Shown piece after piece: positions 9,021 to 18,348 of a stretch of DNA of 58,648 nucleotides (positions are counted from its first letter, which is position 1; each line of letters opens with the position of its first letter). Origin of the DNA: Methylorubrum aminovorans (GTDB taxonomy: Bacteria; Pseudomonadota; Alphaproteobacteria; Rhizobiales; Beijerinckiaceae). The notes under the pieces are model-generated. The model did not search any database, was not told where the DNA came from, and saw nothing but the letters and a program-made list of their open reading frames with translations. Made by a program: the position numbers and the translations under genes. The DNA lies in the NCBI RefSeq assembly GCF_022179725.1, contig NZ_BPRC01000026.1:1-58648 (forward strand). The letters are read 5' to 3'.

Positions 9021-9611
9021 ATGTCCCGGATCGCCCTTTCCCTCGCTCCGCTCCTCTTCCTTTCCGGATTTGCTGCGGCCCAGACGAGCCCGCCTACCCA
9101 GGCACCGACCCCTGCGGCTGCCCCTCCGGGTGCTGCGCAACCTGCCCACGGCACGACCGGTCACAAGGAGCGCGAGCACGAAGGTCTGCAGACCGCCAAG
9201 GTCTCTCTCGCCCAGGCTCTCGACACGGCCGAGAGCAAGGGACCTGGTCGAGCGATCGAGGCGGACTTCGGGAAGGAGGGCGGCAAGCCCTTCTACGAGG
9301 TCAAGCTGCTTGGCAGCGACGGCAAGCTCACCGACCACCACATCGACGCGACCACGGGTCAGGTGACCAAGAGCGACACCCACCCGATCGAGAGCTACTT
9401 CGTCCGCCTGAAGCCGTCCGATGTGCAGAACGCCCCCACGACGCTGAAGCAGGCGGTCGCGACCGCCGAGCAGAAGGCGGGCGGCAAGGCGGCCGAGGCT
9501 GAGGTCGAGCGTGAGGCCAGCAGCGTGCAGTACAAGATCACGGTGATGACCGGCAGCCAGTCGCAGGAGATCAGGGTCGGGGCGGACGGAAAGATCATGC
9601 CGAGCAAGTAG
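9021..9611 (+). CDS. Periplasmic protein with two PepSY-like domains
   Basis: 196 residues, ATG with AGGAGA directly upstream. A signal peptide ends near GFAAA, then a Pro/Ala-rich linker and a His/Lys/Glu patch. Two PepSY-type modules follow, near residues 50-115 (KVSLAQALDTAESKGPGRAI, FYEVKLLGSDGKLTDHHID) and 125-196 (TLKQAVATAEQKAGGKAAEA, YKITVMTGSQSQEIRV). PepSY domains bind peptides or act as inhibitory modules in the periplasm; the exact role is unknown. It is divergent from the CDF-like domain gene. Confidence 0.75.
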   Translation: MSRIALSLAPLLFLSGFAAAQTSPPTQAPTPAAAPPGAAQPAHGTTGHKEREHEGLQTAKVSLAQALDTAESKGPGRAIEADFGKEGGKPFYEVKLLGSDGKLTDHHIDATTGQVTKSDTHPIESYFVRLKPSDVQNAPTTLKQAVATAEQKAGGKAAEAEVEREASSVQYKITVMTGSQSQEIRVGADGKIMPSK

Positions 9612-9658
9612 GTCGGCAGCACTGGGCGGAGTTCTCGGCTCCGCCCGGACAGCACCGA

Positions 9659-10960
9659 TCAGCGAGCCATAGGCGGCACGCGGCTCTCGTCTGCTGGTGG
9701 CTCCAGGTCGGTTCGTGCGCCATCCGAGAGATCCTCGGACGGTTGACCGGTGAGAGCGCTGCGCACCAAGGCCACAAGGCGGCGTCCGTTGATCAGGAAC
9801 AGGATGCTGGCCAGTCCGAGATAGACCCAGGCAAGCCAGGTCAGCGTCGCGATCGTGCGCGCCTCGTCGTTGCGGTAGACGAAGGCCAGACCGACCTGCA
9901 CGGCAAACAGCCCGGCCAGCGCCAGCGCGGACCAGAGGCCGAGGCGCAGGCGCAGCAGGAGCGCGATGCCGAGCAGCGACTGGGCCGCCGTCAGGAAGAA
10001 CTCCTCGCCCTGGCGCGCATCGAGCGGCAGGGGGCTCATCGCGCCCGCGCCGACGCTCAGGGCCAGTGGCAGCATGCCGACGAGCAGCGTCCATTGGTTG
10101 ATCTTGTCGCTGATCATGGCGATCAGCCCGTCGCCGGCACGGTTGGCCAGCACGAACAGCACCGCCACCGAGATCGCGGGCGCCTCGCTGGCCAGGGGCG
10201 CCAGCCACTGGATCAGCAGAAACTCGTTGAGCCCGATCGCCCGGCCGGTGCCCACCATGGCCTCGGCGAAGGGTTCGGCTGAGGCGAGGATGACGCCGCA
10301 GGCCACAACCACGAGAGCCCCGATCGCGGCCCATTGCTGAGCCGGAGACAAGGTGTTCAGCGCGGCTGCGGGGCCGGGCTCCTCCGCCTCGTCCGGGTTG
10401 TCGCTCTTCTGCAGGTTGCGCACGCGCCAGACATACGCCGCAAAGATGGCTGCCAGGACGGCGAAATCCACGACGGAGATGCTGCGCTTGAACAGGATGA
10501 CGAAGGCGTAGAGGCTGGCGAGCAGCAGGAATCCGATCTCGACGGCATTGGCCGATGCGAGATCGACCGCACGGTGCCGGTCCTTCGTCCAGTGCAGGAA
10601 CACCATCAGGGGCCAGGCCAGGCCGACGAGCAGCCGGTTGGCGCCGGTCATGTTGGCGGCGGCGTAATGCACGTACTGCGACTCCGGGCCTTCGAGCCCG
10701 GCCTTGTAGGCGTAGTAGAGGTCGACCGCGTATTCCGGCAGCACGGTCACCAGAGCGACCACGGCCAGGATCAGGCCTTGCGCGATGTGCTGCTCGGCGG
10801 TTTCCGCGCCCCACGACAATAGGAAGCCCGCCGCCAGGATAGCGCTGCCGAAGGCGGCGGCATCGAGGACCGGGCTTGGCCGCCAGCCCGTTATGCGCAG
10901 CAGGAGAGCCGGGAGGGTGGCCGCCACGGCGACGGCAACCAGGATCAGAAAGCGTCTCAC
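9659..10960 (-). CDS. Sodium/calcium exchanger (CaCA) family membrane protein
   Basis: 433 residues with two repeats of about five transmembrane helices separated by a charged loop near residues 183-200. The two alpha-repeat signatures are visible: TVLPEYAVDL around residue 76 and APLASEAPAISV around residue 259, each with the acidic residue that coordinates the cation. The family exchanges Ca2+ for H+ or Na+ across the inner membrane. The C-terminus is a hydrophilic tail. It is convergent with the PepSY gene. Confidence 0.82.
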   Translation of the reverse strand: MRRFLILVAVAVAATLPALLLRITGWRPSPVLDAAAFGSAILAAGFLLSWGAETAEQHIAQGLILAVVALVTVLPEYAVDLYYAYKAGLEGPESQYVHYAAANMTGANRLLVGLAWPLMVFLHWTKDRHRAVDLASANAVEIGFLLLASLYAFVILFKRSISVVDFAVLAAIFAAYVWRVRNLQKSDNPDEAEEPGPAAALNTLSPAQQWAAIGALVVVACGVILASAEPFAEAMVGTGRAIGLNEFLLIQWLAPLASEAPAISVAVLFVLANRAGDGLIAMISDKINQWTLLVGMLPLALSVGAGAMSPLPLDARQGEEFFLTAAQSLLGIALLLRLRLGLWSALALAGLFAVQVGLAFVYRNDEARTIATLTWLAWVYLGLASILFLINGRRLVALVRSALTGQPSEDLSDGARTDLEPPADESRVPPMAR

Positions 10961-11057
10961 GCGAGTTCCTCCGCACTAGGTCACGGCCTGCCCGTCCGCG
11001 TCCCGCTGAAGCGAGCGTCACGCGATCGCGCCGGCAAAGGACAGGTCCTGCCGCGCC

Positions 11058-11756
11058 TCAGCCCCGAGCGCCGCTCCGGCCTCCGAAGGTGGCGACACGG
11101 TAGAGGTAGAGCACGAGCGCCAGGACCAGCACGCCGTTGCCGATCGGCTCGATGAAGCGGCCCACGCTGCGGTAGCTCTCGCCAAGCCCGTAGCCGGCCG
11201 CCGTCAGCAGTCCGGTCCAAACGATCGTGCCCAGGGCCGAGTAGACCAGAAAGGGCGTGAGCGGCATGCCGGCAACCCCGGCCGGCACCGAGATCAGGCT
11301 GCGCACGCCCGGGACGACGCGCCCGACCAGGACGGTGAGGCCGCCGCGCCGGGCGAACCAGGCACCGGCCCGATCAATCTCCTCCGGGCTCAAGGTCAAC
11401 CAGCGCCCATGTCGGGCAGCGAAGCGCCGCAGGCGCTCGCGCCCGAGCCAGCGCCCCACGCCGTACCAGACCAGCGCACCGGAGAGCGACCCGGCCGTGC
11501 CGGCAAGGAATACGCCGACGAGACTGAGCTGGCCGCGCGCCGCGGCGAAGCCTGCCAGCGGCATGATCACCTCGGAGGGGATCGGCGGGAAGATATTGTC
11601 GATCAGCATCAGCAGGAAGACGCCGAGGTAGCTGGTCCGCTCGATCGCGGTCACAATCCAATCGATCAGCGCAACCTCCTCGCGAGCGGCACCGTGCAGT
11701 GGCCTTGCCGCCGCCACAGGCCAGACCGGGAACGCGCCGGGCAGGCGCGGGTTCAT
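11058..11756 (-). CDS. DedA/VTT-domain inner-membrane protein
   Basis: Up to 232 residues. It contains the DedA signatures LMLIDNIFPPIPSEVIMPLAGF and VGRVVPGVRSLISVPAGVAGM, with four or more membrane helices. DedA proteins are linked to undecaprenyl-phosphate or phospholipid translocation and envelope homeostasis. The ATG at 11756 has no clear ribosome site, while GAGGAGG lies just before the family N-terminus (ALIDWIVTAIERTSYLGV), so the real start may be a non-ATG codon about 28-30 residues in. It is divergent from a phospholipase D gene, a pairing that fits lipid remodelling. Confidence 0.8.
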   Translation of the reverse strand: MNPRLPGAFPVWPVAAARPLHGAAREEVALIDWIVTAIERTSYLGVFLLMLIDNIFPPIPSEVIMPLAGFAAARGQLSLVGVFLAGTAGSLSGALVWYGVGRWLGRERLRRFAARHGRWLTLSPEEIDRAGAWFARRGGLTVLVGRVVPGVRSLISVPAGVAGMPLTPFLVYSALGTIVWTGLLTAAGYGLGESYRSVGRFIEPIGNGVLVLALVLYLYRVATFGGRSGARG

Positions 11757-11811
11757 ACGCGGACACCAAAGCGCAGGCAGCGAGCCGCCATTCGGGGACC
11801 GAGACGCGCCG

Positions 11812-13353
11812 ATGCATCATCCGCCCCACACGGCCTCGGTCCCGCTCACGGGCGGGACGAAGCTGCTGCAGCCAGGCCTGACCTGTTGGCGCGTCGAGCG
11901 GGCGGCGCGCTTTGCCCCGATCGTCGATGCCGCCGCCTACTTCGCGCATCTGCGCAGCGCTCTCCTGCGTGCCCGACACTCGGTTCTGTTCGTCGGCTGG
12001 GAGTTCGACACCCGCATCAAGCTCGACCCCGATCATCCCGTAGCGGGCCTGCCGGAGGAACTCGGCCCGTTCCTGTCGGAGCTCGGGCGGCGCCTGCCGG
12101 AGCTGAGCATTCGGGTGCTGCAATGGAATTTAGGGATCCTCGGCACGCTGGCGCGTGGCACCACACCGCTCTACCTCCTGAACTGGATGCGGGCTCGCGG
12201 CTTCCGGTTCCGGCTCGATAGCGCCCATCCGGCCGGGGCCTCGCATCACCAGAAGATCGTGGTGATCGACGATGCGCTCGCCTTCTGCGGCGGCATCGAC
12301 ATGACGGACGATCGCTGGGACACCCGCGACCATGCCGACGAGGACGAACGCCGAGTGCGCCCGTCGGGACGCGCCTATGCGCCGTTCCACGACGCCACGG
12401 TCACGGTCGACGGCGCGGCCGCCGCGGCCCTCGGTGCTCTCGCCCGGGAGCGCTGGCTTCGCGCCACGGGCGAGCGGATCACGCCACCCGACCGGCCCGA
12501 TCACGATCCCTGGCCTGAAAATCTGATCCCGCGCCTGCGCGACGTCGATGTCGCAATCGCCCGCACCGAACCGGCCTATCACGACCGTCCTAGCGTGCGC
12601 GAGGTCGAGCAGCTCTACATAGCCGGCATCGCGGCCGCGCGGCACACGCTCTACGTCGAGAGTCAGTACTTTGCCTCGCGCTGCATCGCCGAGGCGATGG
12701 CAGCTCGTCTGGCGGAGCCGGACGGACCCGAGATCGTCGTCATCAACCCGGATCGCGCCATGGGCTGGCTCGAGGAAACGGCGATGGCGCGCGGGCGCAG
12801 CCGCGCGCTGGCGCACGTCCGGGCCGCGGACCGCTTCAAGCGCTTCCGCATCTATCGCCCCGTGACGGCAGCCGGGCGGCCGATCTACGTTCATGCCAAG
12901 GTGCTGATCGTCGATGGCCGCCTGCTGAAGATCGGCTCATCCAACCTCAACAACCGCTCGATGGGCCTCGACACCGAATGCGATCTCGCCGTCGAGGCGG
13001 TCCCCGGACAGGCGGCCGACCAAGCGGTCGAAGGAGCGATCCTCGGCTTGCGCGACGCGCTTCTCGGCGAGCACCTCGGTGTTCCACCGGACGACATCGC
13101 CCGCACCCTGACGCGCACGGGTTCGCTGATTGCGGCAATCGAGGTGCTCCGCGGCGATGCTGGGCGTACACTGCTTCCTCTGGACGCATCAACCGCGGGA
13201 GCCATGCAGCCGTTGAGCGAGGGCGAACTGCTCGACCCCGAGCAGCCCGAGCCGGTCTGGAGAGCCTTGCTGCACGCGCTCGCCGATCGGCGTCGCCGCC
13301 GTGCTGATCTCGCGCAGTCCCCCGCCGAGCGCAAGGGTGGTTCGCGGGCATGA
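11812..13353 (+). CDS. Phospholipase D family protein (cardiolipin synthase-like)
   Basis: 513 residues with two HxKx4D catalytic motifs: His146/Lys148 in HHQKIVVIDD followed by CGGIDMTDDRWD, and His361/Lys363 in HAKVLIVDGRLLKIGSSNLN. Both halves are needed for a phosphatidyl-transfer or hydrolysis site. No signal peptide or membrane anchor is obvious, so it is either soluble or peripheral. It is transcribed away from the DedA-like gene across a 55-base gap, suggesting coordinated phospholipid metabolism. Confidence 0.85.
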   Translation: MHHPPHTASVPLTGGTKLLQPGLTCWRVERAARFAPIVDAAAYFAHLRSALLRARHSVLFVGWEFDTRIKLDPDHPVAGLPEELGPFLSELGRRLPELSIRVLQWNLGILGTLARGTTPLYLLNWMRARGFRFRLDSAHPAGASHHQKIVVIDDALAFCGGIDMTDDRWDTRDHADEDERRVRPSGRAYAPFHDATVTVDGAAAAALGALARERWLRATGERITPPDRPDHDPWPENLIPRLRDVDVAIARTEPAYHDRPSVREVEQLYIAGIAAARHTLYVESQYFASRCIAEAMAARLAEPDGPEIVVINPDRAMGWLEETAMARGRSRALAHVRAADRFKRFRIYRPVTAAGRPIYVHAKVLIVDGRLLKIGSSNLNNRSMGLDTECDLAVEAVPGQAADQAVEGAILGLRDALLGEHLGVPPDDIARTLTRTGSLIAAIEVLRGDAGRTLLPLDASTAGAMQPLSEGELLDPEQPEPVWRALLHALADRRRRRADLAQSPAERKGGSRA

Positions 13354-13359
13354 CGGACC

Positions 13360-13764
13360 TCAGATCTTCAGCAGGTCGACGGTGCGCCTGTTGAGGTCGT
13401 CGAGCGTCGCGATCACCTTCAGGTTAGACTCGTAGGCGCCCATGGCTGCGCGCAGCCCGGCCATCTCCGTGGCAGGATCAACGTTGGGCAGCTTGAGAGT
13501 GCCGCGCGCGTCCGCGGCGGGGTGGCCGGGGCTTTGGGTCACCCGGAAGGGACTGGTGTCGCGTACGACGCGGCCAATCGGCTCGGCCTCGGCCCCGACC
13601 GGCTCGAACACCGCGATCTTGCGCCGGTAAGGGTCGCCGCCGGGCGTGCTCGCCGTGCTGTTTGCGTTAGCGAGGTTTTCGGTCATGACCCGCAGGCGGC
13701 CCTGCTGCACCCGCAGGCCGGCCGCCGCAATGGAGGAACCCGTCATACCATCGGCCTGTGCCAT
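13360..13764 (-). CDS. flgC: Flagellar basal-body rod protein FlgC
   Basis: 134 residues, close to the normal FlgC length. The N-terminal rod signature (AAAGLRVQQGRLRVMTENLANANST) and the C-terminal coiled segment (NVDPATEMAGLRAAMGAYESNLKVIATLDDLNR) are both intact. FlgC forms part of the proximal rod with FlgB, FlgF and FliE. In Rhizobiales flgC usually lies between flgB and fliE; here it stands alone, next to the phospholipase D gene and an IS graveyard. A FlgB gene lies about 19 kb away on the same strand. Confidence 0.88.
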   Translation of the reverse strand: MAQADGMTGSSIAAAGLRVQQGRLRVMTENLANANSTASTPGGDPYRRKIAVFEPVGAEAEPIGRVVRDTSPFRVTQSPGHPAADARGTLKLPNVDPATEMAGLRAAMGAYESNLKVIATLDDLNRRTVDLLKI

Positions 13765-13950
13765 CCGCCTCCTCCAAGAACCGATCAGGGGGCTGGTCGC
13801 CGAACCTGCAATACCTCAATGAATGATTAGCGATCGTGCTTAATAAACAGTTAATACCAAGCCTTGGTGAGGGTGACTCACGTGGGGCGAGTGGCGCGAC
13901 GATCATGGGTGTGATTTCTTACTCTGGGCGTGGTTGCCCGAGGAGTATGC

Positions 13951-14278
13951 GATGGCCGCTCCTGTGCCGCTCCGGTCGGATTTCGATGCGCCGAGGCTGC
14001 GCGCGCTCGCCAAGACCTCACGGATCCAGCCCAGATACGCTGTCTCCTGGCACTCTCGGCCATCTACGCAGGCGGATCGCGTTCACAAGCAGCGCAGATC
14101 GGCGGGGTTGGGCTGCAGACCGTGCATGATTGGGTTGCTGGCCTTCAACGCACAGGGACCCGGCGGCCTGATCGACGGCAAGGCGCCCGGTGCGCGCCCG
14201 CGCCTGAACGCGGCCCAGCGCGAGGCCCTGCGCACCCTGGTCGAGCAGGGTCCGACACCGACCGCTCAGGGCGTCGTG
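13951..14278 (+). pseudogene. Remnant of an IS630-type transposase N-terminus
   Basis: Pieces of one protein appear in different frames: a start MAAPVPLRSDFDAPRLRALA, then LLALSAIYAGGSRSQAAQIGG (a helix-turn-helix of the IS630 type), then GLIDGKAPGARPRLNAAQRE. At least two frameshifts separate them. The fragment ends where the IS256-type element begins and does not resume on the other side. Confidence 0.55.
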
Positions 14279-15638
14279 GGTCGTGTCCCTTGGCGTGGTG
14301 TAGCTCGCTGAGGGCCACCACAATTACCGGCTCGGGCCGGGAGGATCAGGCTGTCAGGGTTGGCAGGCTGATGAGGGGATCATCGCCGATCGGGGCAATG
14401 CTTTCCAGGGTCACGTAACGGGACCGCTGGACGGCCCATTCGTCGTTTTGTTCGAGCAGGATCGCGCCGACGAGGCGGGTGATGGCAGCCTCGTTGGGGA
14501 AGATGCCCACGACCTCGGTCCGGCGTTTGATCTCGCCGTTCAGGCGTTCGAGGGGGTTCGTGGAGTGGAGCTTGACCCGGTGGGCGGCCGGGAAGCCCAT
14601 GTAGGCCAGCACGTCAGGCTCGGCCGTGTCCATCAGGGTCGCGAGCTTGGGCACCTTGGGCCGGAGTTGATCGGCCACCCGCCGCCATTGCTGACGTGCG
14701 GCCTCCGCGTCGTCCTGGGCAAACGCGGTGGCGATGAAGGCCGACACGACGCGGCGACCCGAGCGGCCGTCATGGGCGAGGACGTTCCTCATGAAGTGAA
14801 CCCGGCACCGCTGCCACGTGGCGTTCATCACCTTGGCCACCGACGCCTTGATACCCTCGTGCGCATCCGAGACCACGAGCTTGACGCCTCGCAAACCGCG
14901 CGGGGCGAGCTTGCGCAGGAAGGCGGTCCAGAACGTCTCGGCCTCGGAGGGACCCACATCCATGCCCAGGACCTCCCTTCGGCCGTCGCTGTTGACGCCG
15001 ACCGCCACGATGACGACCACCGAGACAATGCGGCCGTCTTGGCGCACCTTCACGTAGGTCGCGTCGCCCCAGAGATAGGGCCAATCGCCCTCGATGGGGC
15101 GGTCGAGGAACGCACCCACCCGTTCGTCGATCTCCTGGCACAACCGCGAGATCTGGCTCTTCGACACGCCCGTGCCGCCCATGGCCTGCACGAGGTCATC
15201 CACCGAGCGGGTCGAGATGCCCTGGATGTAGGCCTCTTGGATCACCGCCGTCAGCGCCTTCTCGGCCATGCGTCGCGGCTGCAGGAAGCCAGGGAAGTAC
15301 GAGCCCTTGCGCAGCTTCGGGATGCGCAGTTCCACCGTGCCGGCGCGCTTCTGCCAGTCCCGGTACCCATTGCGCTGGACCAGACGCTCGGCGCTCTTCT
15401 CGCCATGAGCGGCACCGGTCAGGCCACCCACCTCCAGCTCCATCAGCCGCTCGGCCGCAAAGCCGATCATCTCACGCAGCAAATCTGCATCGGCGCTCTT
15501 CTCCATGAGGCCGCGCAGGGTCATCATCTCGTCGGTCATCGGGGGGCTCTCGGGTTCGGGGTTGGCTGTCGCAACCCGACCCTACTCGGCAACCGCCGAT
15601 GACCACCCGTCAGCTACACCACCGCCTGGGACACGACC
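14279..15638. mobile_element. IS256-family insertion sequence
   Basis: A 1360-base element bounded by 27-base inverted repeats (14279-14305 and 15612-15638) agreeing at 23 of 27 positions; each begins GGTCGTGTCCC and ends TGGTGTAGCT towards the inside. It carries one transposase gene. The flanking 8-9 bases do not match, so no target duplication is visible, consistent with a later deletion or recombination at one end. Confidence 0.85.
14346..15539 (-). CDS. IS256-family (Mutator) transposase
   Basis: 397 residues, full length. The N-terminus MTDEMMTLRGLMEKSADADL, the signature block with LWGDATYVKVR (first Asp), LVVSDAHEGIKASV (second Asp) and STNPLERLNGEIKRR (Glu) give an intact DDE site, and CRVHFMRNVLAH is the family signature. 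The gene appears functional. Confidence 0.95.
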   Translation of the reverse strand: MTDEMMTLRGLMEKSADADLLREMIGFAAERLMELEVGGLTGAAHGEKSAERLVQRNGYRDWQKRAGTVELRIPKLRKGSYFPGFLQPRRMAEKALTAVIQEAYIQGISTRSVDDLVQAMGGTGVSKSQISRLCQEIDERVGAFLDRPIEGDWPYLWGDATYVKVRQDGRIVSVVVIVAVGVNSDGRREVLGMDVGPSEAETFWTAFLRKLAPRGLRGVKLVVSDAHEGIKASVAKVMNATWQRCRVHFMRNVLAHDGRSGRRVVSAFIATAFAQDDAEAARQQWRRVADQLRPKVPKLATLMDTAEPDVLAYMGFPAAHRVKLHSTNPLERLNGEIKRRTEVVGIFPNEAAITRLVGAILLEQNDEWAVQRSRYVTLESIAPIGDDPLISLPTLTA

Positions 15639-15848
15639 ATACCTGGCTCCTGTCGTGTGCCCCGAGGGGCTAACACCGGCAGGTGGCATCCGTTGGGCGG
15701 GCATGGAGCGGCTGTGTGTCCGGCTGCGGCCACAAATGCGAGCTACCAGGCGATCGCACCTTCTGTTCAGGTGCAGTTCAAAGGTGCACACCGAGGCTCA
15801 GAATACGACGGCCCGATACCCGTGCCGTTCACCCAGGAGAGAATGCAA

Positions 15849-16145
15849 ATGACAGACGCGCCTCGCTTTAGAGCGGCCCTGACCGCCGGTCTGTTCGCCC
15901 TGGCGGTCGGTATCGGCTTCGTGTCGCTGTCAGAGCCGGCCGCCGCTCAGGGGCATGGCTATGGTCATTCCCGCGGTTACGGCGGATCCTACGGTCGCCA
16001 CGGCGGCTCCGGCCGGCACGGCTATTCTGGTGGCCATGGACGGTCTTACGGCCGCCACGGAGGTTTTGGTCGCGGCCTTGGCTATGGGGGAGGTCACAGA
16101 CGCTCCTTCGGCGGCCATGGCGGTCACGGAGGACAGGGCTACTGA
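15849..16145 (+). CDS. Secreted Gly/His/Arg-rich protein
   Basis: 98 residues; the start at 15849 has AGGAGA eight bases upstream and begins a signal peptide (FRAALTAGLFALAVGIGFVSL...AAAQ). The mature part is almost wholly Gly, His, Arg, Tyr and Ser with blocks such as GYGGSYGRHGGSGRHGYSGG and ends GGHGGHGGQGY. It resembles in composition the GGFGGH protein at the window junction but is less regular. Possible metal-binding or surface coat protein; the function is not established. Confidence 0.65.
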   Translation: MTDAPRFRAALTAGLFALAVGIGFVSLSEPAAAQGHGYGHSRGYGGSYGRHGGSGRHGYSGGHGRSYGRHGGFGRGLGYGGGHRRSFGGHGGHGGQGY

Positions 16146-16548
16146 CCCTGCTCCGCCCCCAGCGAACCATCAGCCCCCCATCAGCCCCGCAGTCGACGCG
16201 ACCAAGATGGCGTTGATGAGCGTGCCCCGGAACAAGGCAGAGTGGGGAGCGCCCGGTGAGAATGTAGCGCGGGCCGCCCAGCATCGTCGCGACCGCCAAC
16301 TCTACGGTGGGCTACTCAAGCTCCCCGCTGCGATCCAGAGTGTATGGGCACGTCCATTTGGCGTCAGAGAGGAGACGGATCCTAATTCCGGCTTGAGCGT
16401 TAGTATTCGCGATAACGACAAGGAGGTCCAGGCTGCCGGGGAGGTCCAGGCTGCCGGGGCGGAGCAAAACTAGGCCATTGGCGGCAGGTAGGCTGAACGC
16501 TGAAGACGCCTGAGCGAGCCCCTTCAGCTTCGTAATTGATCGTCAGGG
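16146..16548. other. Intergenic stretch without a recognised gene
   Basis: An open frame crosses part of this stretch but matches nothing recognisable. Two direct copies of an 18-base unit (GAGGTCCAGGCTGCCGGG) lie near 16424-16459. No terminator or promoter can be supported. Confidence 0.4.
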
Positions 16549-17250
16549 TCAGGTCGGCAGGACCTCGCCAGTCTCGGGATCGTGGGGATCGGCACTGGCC
16601 TGGTTTTGCTCCGCCGCGTCGAGGCGGCCGCGCCGGCTGCGGGAGGCTTTGAGGCGGTAGCTGTCGCCATTCAGGCTCAAGATGCTGACATGGTGGGTCA
16701 GCCGGTCGAGCAACGCACCGGTCAGCCGCTCCGAGCCCAGAACTGACATCCAGTCCTCGAACGGCAGGTTCGAGGTCACCACGGTCGAGCCGCGCTCGTA
16801 GCGCTGCGAGAACACCTCAAACAGCAACTCCGCCCCCGTCGACGACAGCGGCACGTAGCCGAGTTCGTCGACGATCAGGAGCTTGACCGCGGCCAGTTCG
16901 CGTTGAAGCCTGAGCAGGCGGCGCTCGTCACGCGCCTCCAGGAGCTGGTTGACCAGCGAGGCCGCGGTGGTGAACGTGAGCGGGAAGCCCTTCTGGCAGG
17001 CCGCCAGGCCGAGAGCCAAGGCGATGTGGGTCTTGCCGGTGCCCGAGTTGCCGAGCGCGATCACGTTCTCCCGGCCGAGGATGTAGCCGCAGCGCGCCAG
17101 TTCCAGCACAAGCATCTTGTTCAGGCTCGGGATCGCGGCAAAGTCGAAGGTGTCGAGGCTCTTCACCGCCGGGAAGCGTGCTGCCCGGATCCGGCGCTCG
17201 ATCATGCGCCGCTCGCGGTCGATCAGCTCCAGCTCGACCAGCCGCAGCAG
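16549..17250 (-). pseudogene. istB: IS21 helper ATPase IstB, 5' truncated
   Basis: The visible protein carries the AAA+ core: LGNSGTGKTH (Walker A), LLIVDELGYVPL (Walker B), and the IstB blocks AARFPAVKSLDTFDF and TSNLPFEDW. The frame continues upstream only as far as about 17250 (LRLVELELIDRERR), where it meets the 3' end of an IS110-type transposase, so roughly 30 N-terminal residues are missing. The partner istA that normally lies upstream is absent. An internal ATG at 17205 could still give a 218-residue product. Confidence 0.8.
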
Positions 17251-18067
17251 GGCTCACGCCACACAGCGCCGCGAAGCCTGCCTTCGAGCGCAGGCTTTCG
17301 AGGTTATCGCCGGCCGTCAGGAGAAGCTGGGCGGCGCCATTGCGGCCGATGGAGTTGCGGGCCACGAGGTCCGGCGCAAGCTCGTCGACGATGGTGCCGA
17401 TCATGGCATCGAGATCGGCGATCTCGTCGTGCAGTTCCGGGTAGCGCCGCGCCAGGGACTTCAGGCCGATCCGGTAGGCAGCCTCGACGTCGCGGTAGGC
17501 GCTCAGATCGGGCCGCCACGCCGCCAGGGTCCGCACGAGCTGCATCCGGGTCATCCGGCGCAGCGTCTCGCGCAGGCCGTCGGGCGCGCACACGATGGTG
17601 TTGTGGATCATCTGCAGGGCGATGCGCCGAGCGGCGACCGCGGTCTTCCGGCACGCGTTCAGGACGCGCAACGCCTCGACCATGCCGTCGCGGGTGCGCG
17701 GCGTGACGGTACGGGTGCCGGCGAAGGCCGCGTGCGCTGCACTCTGGGCGTCGAAGTCGTCGTTCTTGCCTCGCCGCCGCCGATCCTGGACGTCGGGGGC
17801 GGTCACCTCCAGCACCTCGATCCCAGCCTGCTGCAGGAAGCGGAGCAGGCCGGCGCCATAGCTGCCGGTCGACTCGACCCCGACGCGTCGTAGCGCGCCG
17901 AACGAGCGCATCCAGGCCAGCATCTGCCGATAGCCCTGGCGGGTCGCGGCAAAGCTGGCGCTCGCCAGAACCTGATCCCGGTCATCGACGACCGCGGCAA
18001 CGTGCAGATCCTTGTGGGTGTCGACACCACCAACAACGTGTCGCTTCTGAGCTTCCTGCGCACTCAT
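17251..18067 (-). pseudogene. IS110-family transposase, C-terminally truncated
   Basis: About 272 residues of an IS110 transposase: the RuvC-like DEDD domain begins at VGGVDTHKDLHVAAV and continues with GKNDDFDAQSAAHAAF; the Tnp_20 domain follows up to LRSKAGFAALCGVSP. The sequence then switches to an IstB gene read in another frame. The family's catalytic serine lies just after this GVSP block, so it is lost and the enzyme should be inactive. The frame stays open into istB sequence as an out-of-frame tail. Confidence 0.85.
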
Positions 18068-18348
18068 CCCATCCTCCTGGCGATCGAGCCTAATGGCTTC
18101 ACCACGACCGGATGCGCGGACAAGACAGTCACGAGACCAGACGGTCAGGCCCTTCTCGGGTCACAGGCATCGGCGAGGTAAAACCTCACCGCAGGGCGTT
18201 CCCAGGCGACCGACAGGTCCGGGGAAAGACACGTCCGATCGATCAGAGTGCGGGTCAGGCACACCGGGACGCCTTGCGGCGCCAGCTTAACCGATGGTCC
18301 ATCGCTGTGCGGGTCAGACCGCCCGGGAACTGGCACCGATCTTCTGAC
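18068..18348 (-). ncRNA. IS110 5' non-coding end, candidate bridge RNA region
   Basis: About 280 bases without a gene separate the IS110-type start codon from the point where IS3 sequence resumes. In the IS110 group this non-coding end encodes the bridge (seeker) RNA that pairs with donor and target DNA. Several short inverted segments are present, but no fold was computed, so this is a positional assignment only. Confidence 0.35.
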
